A stretch of DNA of 64,000 bases from Pestalotiopsis fici W106-1. Lineage: Eukaryota > Ascomycota > Sordariomycetes > Amphisphaeriales > Sporocadaceae. The stretch covers positions 1,480,834-1,544,833 of the forward strand of contig NW_006917101.1 of NCBI RefSeq assembly GCF_000516985.1. The letters run 5' to 3'. The translations under genes were made by a program, and so were the position numbers. Shown one piece after another: positions 34,674 to 44,602 of the stretch. The notes beneath the pieces were generated by a model. That model did no database searches, was not told where the DNA came from, and saw nothing but the letters and a program-made list of their open reading frames with translations. Each line of letters begins with the position of its first letter. Position 1 is the stretch's first letter.

Positions 34674-36487
34674 CTAGTCGTCAAAGGTGATCTTGGTTCC
34701 CTTCTTACTCATGTCAACGTCCTTGAAGAAAGCACCATATGTGCCGTGCGGCTTCTTCTTGACTGTGGTTCCAAACTTCATCAATTCATCGGGAATGGGC
34801 TGGTTGGCAGCCCTGAGGATGTTGATAAGAGTGCCGGAGTGTGCCTTGTCGTGTTCAGTGAACAAGGTGATGGCCTGGCCAGTCTTGCCGGCACGACCAG
34901 TACGACCAATACGGTGGACGTAGTCCTCGATGGTGAGAGGGAACTGAGTATTGTCAGATAACAGTCAAGGCACTAGAAAGAATTGGTACTCACGGTAACA
35001 TTGACAACCAACTTCACCTCGGGAATATCCAGACCTCTGGCGGCAACGTCGGTTGCGACCAAAACTGGGGTCTCGCCCTTCTTGAAAGCGTCCAAGCTTC
35101 GTGTTCTCTGCTCCTGTCTCAGATCACCGTGGATGCCAACAACCTGAATGCCTCTTTGCTGCAGGAAACCTTCGACACGTGTGGCCTCTTTCTTGTACAG
35201 GCAGAAAACCAGGACTCTCTCATTTCTTGGCTGAGCCTTGAGGATCTGCAAGAGTCTCTGCTCCTTGTTGCGAGGATCAACAACCTCGACAGTCTGGGAA
35301 ATACGAGAGTTGGCCTTGAGGTCACCGCTCTCGTTGTTGCCAATGGCGATGCGGACAGGGGACACCATGAAAGTCAGGGCAAGCGCCTGCACGCTCTGAG
35401 GCCATGTAGCAGTAAACATGAGAGTCTGTCTCTCCTCCTTCTTGGGACACGAGCCGAGAATGAGCTTGATATCTTCCTCGAAACCCTTGTCAAGCATGCG
35501 GTCGGCCTCGTCCAGCACGGCGAATTTGGCATTGTCGAGTTTAATGGAGCCCTCCTCGAGGAAGTCCTTGAGACGACCGGGAGTTGCCACAATAATGTCG
35601 GCCTTCTTGAGCTGCACCCTCTGCTCATCCTTGGAAGCACCTCCATAGACACAGACGGTCTTAAGGCCCACGAGATTAGTCAGTCTGGACAACTCATCGT
35701 TGGTCTGCATGGCAAGTTCACGAGTGGGCGAGACGACCACGGCGCGAATGCGGCCAGCACCCTTTGTGGGCTTGTCGAAAGACAGCACAGCTTCGACCAG
35801 TGGCAGACCAAAGGCGATGGTCTTTCCAGATCCGGTCTCGGCTACACCAACAATGTCACGGCCACTCAAGCCAAATGGCCATGAAGCAGCTTGGATTGGA
35901 GTCGGGGCTTTGAAAGACTTGAAAGGGTTCTTTGAAACGAGTGTCGTGTTGGGCAAGTGTGTGAATTGCAAAATGGGGCGCAGGTTCGTAGACGACAGCG
36001 GATCGGTGACCGTGATCTCGTTGGTTGTGAGGAAAGATGTGATCTCGGACTCGGGCAGAGAAGACAGAGCTGCATTCTGGCTATATTTGCCTGATGTGCT
36101 CGTGGGCGCGGTGGCGGAACCATTTGAAGCACCATTTGTGGTCTCTTTGGCCTCCTTTTCTGGCTCTTCGGATTCCTCGGTCTTGCGCTTCTTCTCTTTC
36201 TTCTCCTTCTTGGACTTCTTCTCCTTGGCTGGCTCTACCTCTCCGTCGGCGCTTTCTCCAGCCTCCTCGGCGGAGCGCTTCTTCTCCTTCTTCTCCTTTT
36301 TGTCCTTCTTCTTCTTGTCCCTCTTCACTTCGCTGTCGACATCCATGGCATCGGTGACAGGAGTGGTTGCGGAAGATTCCTCTTCCTGCAGCTTCTCCTT
36401 CTTGGCTTTCTTGTCCTTCTTGTCCTTCTTTGACTTCTTGCGCGGCAAGTCAACCTCGACTTCGTCTTCTAGTGTGTGCTTCGACAT
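34674..36487 (-). CDS. dbp3: Dbp3-type DEAD-box RNA helicase
   Basis: Two exons, 36487-34994 and 34943-34674, with a 50-nt intron; 587 residues. The N-terminal 115 residues are Lys-rich repeats ([18 protein letters not shown]), typical of nucleolar Dbp3. Helicase motifs are: Q-region [13 protein letters not shown], motif I AETGSGKT, Ia PTRELAMQ, Ib TPGRL, II DEAD in [12 protein letters not shown] as TAT in MFTATWP (the usual Dbp3 form), [19 protein letters not shown] and [12 protein letters not shown], where the intron interrupts the region just before VI. In yeast Dbp3 acts in 60S subunit maturation, helping cleavage at A3 in ITS1. It is divergent with mad2 over 455 bp. Confidence 0.93.
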
Positions 36488-36942
36488 GGTCGCAAACTGG
36501 TGTGGTCTATCCAGAACAAAAAAATAATTGAGAAGGATTGAAAAATTGAGAAAGGACAATTGGTCCTTGGCAAATGGCGGCAGCAACCAAGGAAATCGGA
36601 CTGCGACGGAATCGAGACCGAAAATAAATTATCAGGGACTTTTTGCGACACGATAAGCGATAAACGATAAGCGACAAGTCGATAAGACTAGCCCCGCACA
36701 CGCTTCACTTCTTCATTACATGCATACTCTTTCCATCAAGCGCCCCGGTAGTTACAAATAACTGCTCTCCTTGACCAGCAAGACGGGAGTCTCGAGATAA
36801 GAATTGTACCTTGAAGTTGCATCCATCTTTCGTCACCCTGCCAAACCGCCCCCCCTCCGAAAGTAAATAAACCATTACCAGCTACAAAAGCGCCAGCTAC
36901 GAGTTCGAGAAAGTCGACTACGATCACTTCATCACCGTCAAA
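36488..36942. promoter_or_regulatory. divergent promoter between dbp3 and mad2
   Basis: 455 bp between the two starts. It carries a tandem CGATAAR heptamer array and a C-rich tract upstream of mad2 (CCGCCCCCCCTCC around 36846-36858). Confidence 0.6.
36651..36686. repeat. tandem heptamer array CGATAAR in promoter
   Basis: Units read CGATAAG, CGATAAA, CGATAAG, then CGACAAG, a single T, and CGATAAG. Four intact copies each contain a GATA core in the same orientation with a 7-bp period. It sits about 164-199 bp upstream of the dbp3 start and 257-292 bp upstream of mad2. Confidence 0.75.
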
Positions 36943-37703
36943 ATGGCCGACAAGAAGACTGAAAAGGACAAATCAAAGGTCCACAAGCTGTCTTTGAAAG
37001 GCAGCGCCAAATTGGTGGCCGAATTTGTGAGTTGTCGCATGAGCCAGGCCCAATGACTGCAAGGTAATCCTGACCAGCTATTTGCCTGCAGTTTCAATAC
37101 TCTATTCATACCATCCTCTTTCAACGAGGTGTCTACCCAGCCGAAGACTTTACTGCTGTCAAGAAATATGGTCTCAACATGCTGGTCTCGGCCGACGACC
37201 AGGTCAAAGCCTACATCAAGAAGATCATGTCGCAACTCGACAAGTGGATGCAGCATGGCAAGATTAGCAAGCTGGTCATCGTCATAACCGACAAGGACAC
37301 GGGCGAGCATGTCGAAAGATGGCAGTTTGACGTTCAGATCTTTGGCAGCACCAAAAAGTCCAGCAAGTCAAAGTCGAAAGAATCTGCCGGCGCCGACGAG
37401 AACGCCGATGGCGCGGCAAAGGGCAGCACCGTCCCAGATACGAACAAGACCGAAACCGAGATCCAGGCCGAGATCGCTGCCCTATTCCGGCAAATCACCG
37501 CTAGTGTCACATTCCTACCGCAGCTGCAGGGCGATTGTACCTTCAATGTCCTGGTATACGCAGATGCCGATAGCGATGTGCCTGTCGAGTGGGGCGATTC
37601 CGACGCCAAGGAAATTGTCAATGGCGAAAAAGTGCAACTGAGAGGTTTCAGCACGAGTAACCACAGAGTGGAAACTCTTGTCAGTTATCGTCTGGGCGAA
37701 TAG
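36943..37703 (+). CDS. mad2: spindle assembly checkpoint protein Mad2 (HORMA domain)
   Basis: Two exons, 36943-37026 and 37092-37703, with a 65-nt intron ending CTGCAG; 231 residues. The HORMA core is clear: LKGSAKLVAEFFQYSIHTIL, FQRGVYPAEDF, the KYGLNMLVSAD strand, KLVIVITDKDTGEHVERWQF, and the safety-belt region with SVTFLPQLQGDCTFNVLVYAD and NHRVETLVSYRL. Mad2 binds Cdc20 and Mad1 at unattached kinetochores and blocks the APC/C. The protein is longer than human or yeast Mad2 because of a Ser/Lys/Ala-rich insert of about 40 residues (from GSTKKSSKSKSKE to VPDTNKTE, near residues 112-150). Confidence 0.93.
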
Positions 37704-38763
37704 TCTTGGGCTGCGGTGATATGTGGAGTCCTGCGCAACAAGAACGAGTGTGTATGATAATGAGAAAGACATGACGAAGCAAGCCGGCCCAAATATAAAG
37801 TTGGAGCCATTTAGGAGAGCATGTTTCGGCAAAGGCGTTACGGATACCAAAGTATGGGATGATAAACATGAGTACGGAGCATCCGCACTACAGAAGCTTT
37901 AAGCCTGGAGTTACAAAGTATGTATAATCAATATTGGCAGTATCGTAGACCAGAAGAAGACCTTCCGCGTCACGCAATGTTATGATTGCCGGTGACCTTA
38001 TGAAGTTCTTTATAATTCTCGATGCCCATGACGAAGAGCAACCCCTCCCCTACCGTATGACATAGTTGGCCAGATCTGAGTGACGGCAAGTTGGAGTCTC
38101 TCATCAGATGTTATCAGACTGGCCGGATGGGCAGCGACAAGTGGAACGGGGGTTTTCTGGTATAAGGATTCTGTAACGGACGTAAGCAAGTACAACGATA
38201 GGGCCATTTGGTGGGAAGGGATTTATTTTCAAGATACCACACATACCCGAGACACATGATTTGTTTATACTTGAGACAGCTGTGCATGTCATGACGAACA
38301 AGACGAAATCCGGGTTTTTCAATGTGATAGAGAAAAACTTCCAATGTTTTGCTAGCAGACTTATAGATATAATCAGGGACGCTCCGACTTATAGGAGAAA
38401 TGTGGTTTGATGACTTGAGTCTGTAAAATTTTCTAGAAAAGTCAGACCCCGCCGCAGTGACTGCCGCAGTCATAATGAAGCAAGAGACATCAAGGACCAA
38501 TGATAGTCATAGCTCTGATCAAATAACACTTCCAGAGTGATTTCTCGATTTCGCATTCGATCTAGGCAGACACTAGACCTCGAAAAGGTTGCGCCACTCG
38601 ATAGTAATATGGGACCTAAACCCAAATACTTGATCTCCACGTACTTGCCTCAGAGAATGCCAATAACAAAGAAAGAGAGGGCAAAACAAGGAGAAGAATT
38701 GAAAAGAAGAGAAAGAGTTTGTGCGTATCAGTATAAGTTTGTATGTGCGTGTGTTTGTGGGCA
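37704..38763. other. intergenic between convergent genes, no gene supported
   Basis: 1.06 kb between the 3' ends of mad2 and the membrane protein gene. Open frames up to 128 codons on the minus strand have no recognisable domain. Confidence 0.5.
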
Positions 38764-40683
38764 TTATTGAGGATTCCTTGAAACCTGTTTGACTTCTAGG
38801 GAGGAACGAACCTCCACCTCATGCTCTTCTGTGCGATCGGGCTTCCCGTTTTGCTCACTTTTGGGGCTTCGCGTCTCTTCACCACCACTCATTTGAACTA
38901 ACGGCAAATCCGTGCCATGAACGGCCATGGATGGAAGCTCTCCACCCAATGCCTCTGCTGGGTTTGTGTCATCACAGACAAGATCTCTTGAAAGTGGCCT
39001 ACCTTCCGAAACTGTTGAAAACGGCGCATGGCCGGGGACTGCCGTTTCACCAGAGTGATCGCTCTCCTGACCTGATTCATGGTCCAGGGACGTTGGATGG
39101 GAGCCGGAGAAGCTTCTGTTTGGAGATATCGCTGCCACTAAGATTCTAGGTGATTGAAGTACCCGTGCAAACTTTGAGTCTTCCGGTTCAATTTGTGACA
39201 AAGCCGAGTTTGCAGCAATTCTCCGCCCAAACATGGCGTTCTGCAGATACTCGAGGTCGTTATGCCTCTTTTCCTTGCTACTCAGGTTCCCTGAATTGTG
39301 GTGCGAAATCTTGGCAGCGTGGATTATCCAGTCAACCTTGCCATCCGGCACAGAAATCTCCTTGATCTTGGTCTTGTGCTGCCTTACAAAGAGCTGGTAG
39401 CGAATTGCTGCCCACATGGTCAAGACTGCCAGCAGCACAGCCACTACCAAAAATGGGAGTGACAGCTCAACAGTTTGAACCCTTGAACTGAGAGCAGTGG
39501 TTGTGGGGTCGCTGTAGTACGTATTGGTGGTGGCCATGTAGATCTGGTAGAATCTAATGAGGCTTTCTGCTGTAGGTGTTTCTATCGTTCGCTGCATTGA
39601 CCCGGGAGCCTGGAATGGGGTGTAATACCATGATTCGTAGCTTCCAATGATTTCCATTGTATCATTTGTCCACGGCCAAGGGATTCGATTCTCATCCGGC
39701 ACGCTTGCTTTGCGGGTAATGAAGCACTCAGCTCGAGAATAGCTCGCTCGTTCCACTGCTCCAACTGGAATCCAGTCCGAGCCTCCCGAGGTGGCTGTGG
39801 TGTCATTTGATGCACAGCTAAAGTTTTGTGCGTGGAATAATGTAATCGACAAAGTGAGCGTTTCGTTGTTATGATCCATGCGATCATGGACTTCCGGATT
39901 CGACTGGACGAGTACGAAAAAGAGAGCCTCTGACCATTTATGCTCTGTCCAGTTCACCAGACCAGTGAAGCCTGTGGAAAATCTGTATTCCGACGAATCT
40001 AGCCAAGCACCGCTATATGTCTTGTTGAAAGCTGGGAATGCGGCCAGGGGTTGCCTCATGGGAGAATCACCCGATGCTGTCACATTGGGTAGATTGACAT
40101 TGCTGGTGTAATTGCAGTGAAGTGTCCAGGTGGGATCCCACTCGGTCTCAGCATATATCCACGGATCTGGTGATGATAGTGGCAGTTTGTCGAGTAGTTG
40201 AGTCAAAGGGAAACCCGCAATATCTAGGGCAGAGCCGGTCTGATTCCACAAGACAGTTGCGCCTAGAGTACTACCAGTGCCTCCATCGCCTTTGACAGCT
40301 TGTAACACCAGACGATCTTTTTGTAGGGTGGTGGAGCCGTGTCTCAACGCACCCTTTGCGATTGGACCAGACAGCGCAGATGCCAATGTGATGCACAGGA
40401 CGACGAAAGTTTGTGTAAGGAGCGGCCAGTTACCCCTGGTGAACAGACGTCGACCAAGGACAGTCACCACATCCCAACCCTCTCCAGGCCCTGTCACGAG
40501 AAGGAGTTGAGGCAATGGTACGCCTGAATCTTTGTGGACGACACGGGCGCTGACTCGCTGCCACCAGAAACGTGACCACGCCCACAGGATGATAGTGCTC
40601 AGAACAGAGATCAAAACGTTGAGTGCAGCCTGAATACTGCTGAGATCCCAGCTTGTTGAAAGCAAAAGCCAGGAATATGTCAT
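38764..40683 (-). CDS. hypothetical three-helix membrane glycoprotein
   Basis: An intronless frame of 639 codons, not recognised as a named family. Hydrophobic helices are seen at about 20-38 (LNVLISVLSTIILW), 88-108 (LLTQTFVVLCITLASALSGP) and 405-427 (ELSLPFLVVAVLLAVLTMW). The roughly 300-residue segment between helices 2 and 3 carries at least nine N-glycosylation sequons (for example NQT 147, NYT 191, NVT 200, NWT 244, NET 273 and NFS 287) and several Cys, so it is probably extracellular or lumenal. The last 200 residues are hydrophilic, Ser/Glu-rich and presumably cytosolic. Similar large membrane proteins without known function are common in filamentous ascomycetes. The length and unbroken frame support a real gene. 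Confidence 0.75.
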   Translation of the reverse strand: MTYSWLLLSTSWDLSSIQAALNVLISVLSTIILWAWSRFWWQRVSARVVHKDSGVPLPQLLLVTGPGEGWDVVTVLGRRLFTRGNWPLLTQTFVVLCITLASALSGPIAKGALRHGSTTLQKDRLVLQAVKGDGGTGSTLGATVLWNQTGSALDIAGFPLTQLLDKLPLSSPDPWIYAETEWDPTWTLHCNYTSNVNLPNVTASGDSPMRQPLAAFPAFNKTYSGAWLDSSEYRFSTGFTGLVNWTEHKWSEALFFVLVQSNPEVHDRMDHNNETLTLSITLFHAQNFSCASNDTTATSGGSDWIPVGAVERASYSRAECFITRKASVPDENRIPWPWTNDTMEIIGSYESWYYTPFQAPGSMQRTIETPTAESLIRFYQIYMATTNTYYSDPTTTALSSRVQTVELSLPFLVVAVLLAVLTMWAAIRYQLFVRQHKTKIKEISVPDGKVDWIIHAAKISHHNSGNLSSKEKRHNDLEYLQNAMFGRRIAANSALSQIEPEDSKFARVLQSPRILVAAISPNRSFSGSHPTSLDHESGQESDHSGETAVPGHAPFSTVSEGRPLSRDLVCDDTNPAEALGGELPSMAVHGTDLPLVQMSGGEETRSPKSEQNGKPDRTEEHEVEVRSSLEVKQVSRNPQ

Positions 40684-42128
40684 CTTGGGAGGTATCGCAA
40701 GAGACGGTAGGTCGGTGTACTTGGATTAAACAGACGCTTTAGCCATGAAACCTGGAAGAATCAAGTCTATCACTGCACCGCTCAGGCCTATGGCATACAT
40801 TATCTACTCTCCACTTCCGCGTCACTTCAACGAATAATTGTGATACTCATGATACCCTGCATCGATAGTAAGTTTTCATCTTCAAAAGCTCTCTGAGCCG
40901 TTCGCCTCTTGGTGATGTTTCGTAGTTGCGAAGTGCCACAAAGCATAAACGTTGACCTGAGCTGCCCAAACTGAGGAGTTTGGTCATACTCCGCAGCAGC
41001 TTAGTTCACGTCAGCACAAAATACACGCTTTATATTGGCTCTAGATCAAGCCATCTAACCATTGTCCCGTCCCGCAAAAACATGTTGCCATGAGGAGTGA
41101 GTATGCCGTGCAAAGGCGTGTCATGCTGTTCGAGACTCTTGCAGGATAGTGGTCAGTGTCAACTTGTAAGGCAGACCGGTTGACATGTCTCAAGTCAGCT
41201 GCAGATTTCTTGCCATCGGCCGTTCCAGAAGCTCTGTTCTCAGGGGCAGTCAATGTTATCTTTCTTTCCCTCCTTTTCTCACTCTATTTTTGATCCCTCG
41301 AAGACAAAATCCTTGAAGCTCGGTTAGAAAAAAGAGGCAAGAGTATTGCTTATTCTTGTTTGACTTGGGCTGCGACAAATATAATCTACGGTGGGCTCTA
41401 TTAGATCAATGCTACTTCCATCCTGCCAAGCTCGGCAGCCGTGTTGATACGTGCCAATGAGTTATCGAGCCCGGCGGTTTATTAATCATTACTGCCATGT
41501 GGCAGAATCTGATTGCCCAAATATTGTGCCTCTACACGCTTTAGATCACGAAATACTGTTCTGGACGCCTTCGTATCCAGTTCAGGCCAATACAGTGAAT
41601 TTGGCCTCACCACACCCCACGATAAAAGATTCAAGCAATAGGGCAAGCCTTTTTGTGATATAGTCCTGACCGAGGTTAAATAGAAAAATAATCCTTGGGC
41701 TGCAGTATTGCCATGTAGCGATCCTTCTAGGGCAAAGCCAGCCCGTCCTGCGCCGAGCGGAATTGGATCCACAAACACGGTGCCAATTGATTTAGTCTTG
41801 GCCCCTGCATATTTACACTCTTTGCCGGTCACTCTGCCGTTTGAATGTTCTGTCGCCGTTCTGACCTACTCACCGGCCCCTCTTATTCCCAATGAGATCG
41901 TATGCCCCTCCCCCTCCGGGAATTCCGGGACCCCTCATTGAACTAGGAAACCCTATGTACGGAAGGATCCGGCAGGGTAAACTAGAGTTTTGTTTTTATT
42001 CATGTCCTCGGTTTTCTTGAAGGATGAAATGTGAAGGGACGAAATTGACACAATACATTCAGACATCCGAGACAGACTTTTATCAATTGGAGGAGACTTT
42101 CACACCTCGATATTTCGAGACGACGACA
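40684..42128. other. intergenic, about 1.4 kb, no gene supported
   Basis: Divergent spacer between the membrane protein gene and the beta-glucuronidase. Short frames only. Near the right end the sequence is C-rich (CCCCTCCCCCTCCGGG around 41908). Confidence 0.5.
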
Positions 42129-43973
42129 ATGCTTAAGCCTCAAGTATCCTCTACAAGGCAAATATGCCCGCTAGATGGAATATGGAACTTTGCTGTTCAC
42201 AAGGAGCCTGACTTGGAAGATGATAAGCTGTGGACTCAGACAATCTCATCACAGCTACAAGTTCCAGTCCCTTCGAGTTACAATGACATTTTCGTCGACG
42301 CAAAGATTCGAGACCACGTTGGGTGGGTAGTCTATCAGAGAGATGCCATTGTTCCTCACACATGGAGCCTTGAGCGTTATTGCCTACGATTTGATGCTGC
42401 TACTCACGTGGCCCGTGTCTACGTCAATGAGCACTTTGTTCTGGCACACAGTGGCGGCTACACGCCATTCGAATGCGACATCACAGATATAGTCAAGCCT
42501 GGCCAAAGATTCCGTCTCACAGTTGCCGTCAGTAATGAACTGACATGGGAATCGATTCCGCCAGGGAAAATCGAGGTCATGGCAAATGGTGACCGCAAGC
42601 AGACTTATTATCATGACTTTTTCAATTATGCCGGCCTCGCACGGTCGGTTTACCTCTACTCGAAACCACAAATCTCGATACAAGACATTTTTATCACTAC
42701 CAATTTTCAAGAAAATACTGGCCTTGTTGACTATGTCATCGAAACGAGCCATCCTCTTGAAGGGGCGGATGTCCGAGTGCGCCTCATAGACGAAAATGAA
42801 CAATGCGTATACGATGGACGGGGACAAAAGTCTCGAGCTGTCATTGGCAATGTGCGTCTCTGGCAGCCTGGTGGTGCCTACCTCTATCAGCTACGCGCTG
42901 AATTGATCTCATCAAGCGACCCGAATACAGTCATAGACTCGTACGAGCTACCTATCGGGATTCGGACAGTAGAGGTGGTTGGTAATCGATTTCTCATCAA
43001 CGGAAACCCTTTCTACTTTACAGGTTTCGGCAAACATGAGGATTCCTTGATTCGCGGCAAAGGTCATGACAATGCGACCATGATTCATGATTTCCATTTG
43101 ATGGACTGGATTGGGGCCAATTCCTTTCGCACTGCGCACTATCCATATGCAGAGGAAGTCTATGAGTTTGCTGATAGACATGGCATTGTGGTGATCGATG
43201 AGACGGCAGCCGTCGGCATCAACCTGGGTATAATCGCAGGTGTGTTTGGGTTTAAAGCACCGCCCACCTTTTCTGCCGAGTCAGCAAATGAAAAGACTCA
43301 ACACACGCATCTTCAAGCCATACGCGAGTTGGTTTCCCGGGACAAGAACCATCCATCGGTTGTCATGTGGTGCATTGCCAACGAGATTGCCTCTGCGGAA
43401 GCTGGTGCGCGAGAGTACATGGAGCCGCTAGTGAAGCTGACGAGGGAGCTCGACCCTACACGTCCAGTCTGCTTTACTAACATGGCATTTTCAAAAGTTG
43501 ATAAGGAGGTCGTCACGGATTTGTTCGATGTACTATGCCTGAATCGATACTATGGCTGGTATAGTCAGATGGGCGATCTGGACGCTGCGGAGCAGATCCT
43601 TGAAAAGGAACTACGCGGTTGGCAAGAGGCTCATGATAAACCCATTATCATCGCGGAATACGGAGCCGATGCACACGCAGGGCTGCATTCGGTTCTGGAT
43701 GTTGCCTGGAGCGAGGATTACCAGTCTAGATTTCTTGCCATGTACCATCGTGTCTTTGATAGGGTTGACAACATTGTGGGCGAGCACGTCTGGAATTTTG
43801 CAGATTTCCACTGCACTTCCAGCATGACTCGAGTTGATGGAAATAAAAAGGGCATCTTTACTCGTGAGAGAAGACCAAAGGCTGCGGCGCAGGTCCTGCG
43901 AAGGCGTTGGAAGGAAGACGGGATTGCCGCTCGCAAGGCAACACTTACAAACGAGACAGGTATGGGTGTTTAA
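42129..43973 (+). CDS. beta-glucuronidase, glycoside hydrolase family 2
   Basis: A single exon of 614 codons. The ATG at 42129 was chosen because MLKPQVSSTRQICPLDGIW lines up with the start of the bacterial enzyme; an upstream in-frame ATG at 42024 would add 35 residues. The order is a sugar-binding jelly roll, an Ig-like domain and a TIM barrel. The catalytic acid/base is Glu 419 (WCIANE) and the nucleophile is Glu 510 (IIIAEYG). The glucuronate-recognising Asn-x-Lys motif (Asn 572, Lys 574 in GNKKGIFTR) is present and separates it from beta-galactosidases. It should release glucuronic acid from glucuronides. No signal peptide is seen, so it is probably intracellular. A sugar porter follows on the same strand. 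The family name is firm; the natural substrate is not known. Confidence 0.92.
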   Translation: MLKPQVSSTRQICPLDGIWNFAVHKEPDLEDDKLWTQTISSQLQVPVPSSYNDIFVDAKIRDHVGWVVYQRDAIVPHTWSLERYCLRFDAATHVARVYVNEHFVLAHSGGYTPFECDITDIVKPGQRFRLTVAVSNELTWESIPPGKIEVMANGDRKQTYYHDFFNYAGLARSVYLYSKPQISIQDIFITTNFQENTGLVDYVIETSHPLEGADVRVRLIDENEQCVYDGRGQKSRAVIGNVRLWQPGGAYLYQLRAELISSSDPNTVIDSYELPIGIRTVEVVGNRFLINGNPFYFTGFGKHEDSLIRGKGHDNATMIHDFHLMDWIGANSFRTAHYPYAEEVYEFADRHGIVVIDETAAVGINLGIIAGVFGFKAPPTFSAESANEKTQHTHLQAIRELVSRDKNHPSVVMWCIANEIASAEAGAREYMEPLVKLTRELDPTRPVCFTNMAFSKVDKEVVTDLFDVLCLNRYYGWYSQMGDLDAAEQILEKELRGWQEAHDKPIIIAEYGADAHAGLHSVLDVAWSEDYQSRFLAMYHRVFDRVDNIVGEHVWNFADFHCTSSMTRVDGNKKGIFTRERRPKAAAQVLRRRWKEDGIAARKATLTNETGMGV

Positions 43974-44602
43974 ACGCAGCCGGAGTAGACCGACAGGAGT
44001 CGGTATCACACGAATAATAAAGCATTTGGTCATTTGCGTCAAATTGCAGCAAGATAAATGTTTACTGTATGTCAAGGTGGAAAGTTCAAAGACAGTGAAT
44101 ATTGACAACATCCAAGCTCTGACGGATTCAACAGCTGATTTCTGCTCAAACTCAAGTCCAGCTAGCAAATTTGTAAAATATCTTCATGATTGAAGCACAG
44201 TCGTCCATGAGAAAGCGACAGATCACAACGTGGCGGGCGAAAAGGATGGAGTGTCATCCCTTATGCAGTGTCACAGTCAGATCGATCTGGCAGGGTTACC
44301 GAGTCCATACCTAATGTACAGGTAGGCGAGCTGGGTCCGATGTCTTGGTATTGGAGATGCGGCAAGATGGGGGTAAGATACAGAGGCTGGGGAAACGCGG
44401 GGAAAGGGGGGCGCCGGGTTAGGTGGAGGATATGGGGAAGATACCTGGTCGGCAAGCAGCCAAAAGGCCAAGATTCCGGAACTGTGGAGCGGAAGTAAGT
44501 ACCCTGGATAGACCTTTAAAGAGGTCCCAAAGATATAACTCAGCTGCGTGATACATAATGTGTAGTCTCTTTCTACCGTCCTATATTCTAAGCAAGACGA
44601 AA
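43974..44602. other. spacer between beta-glucuronidase and sugar porter
   Basis: 629 bp holding the 3' end of one gene and the promoter of the next. G-rich patches occur near 44390-44435 (GGGGAAACGCGGGGAAAGGGGGGC), including GCGGGG at 44399-44404, which fits a CreA site. Confidence 0.45.

Noticed and set aside
35700..36527. 275-codon plus-strand frame across dbp3
   Set aside because: It mirrors the Lys-rich codons of the helicase (giving Phe/Ser-rich text) and has no domain of its own.
42024..42128. 35-residue N-terminal extension of beta-glucuronidase
   Set aside because: The family starts at the internal Met (MLKP), and the extension has no signal-peptide or targeting character.
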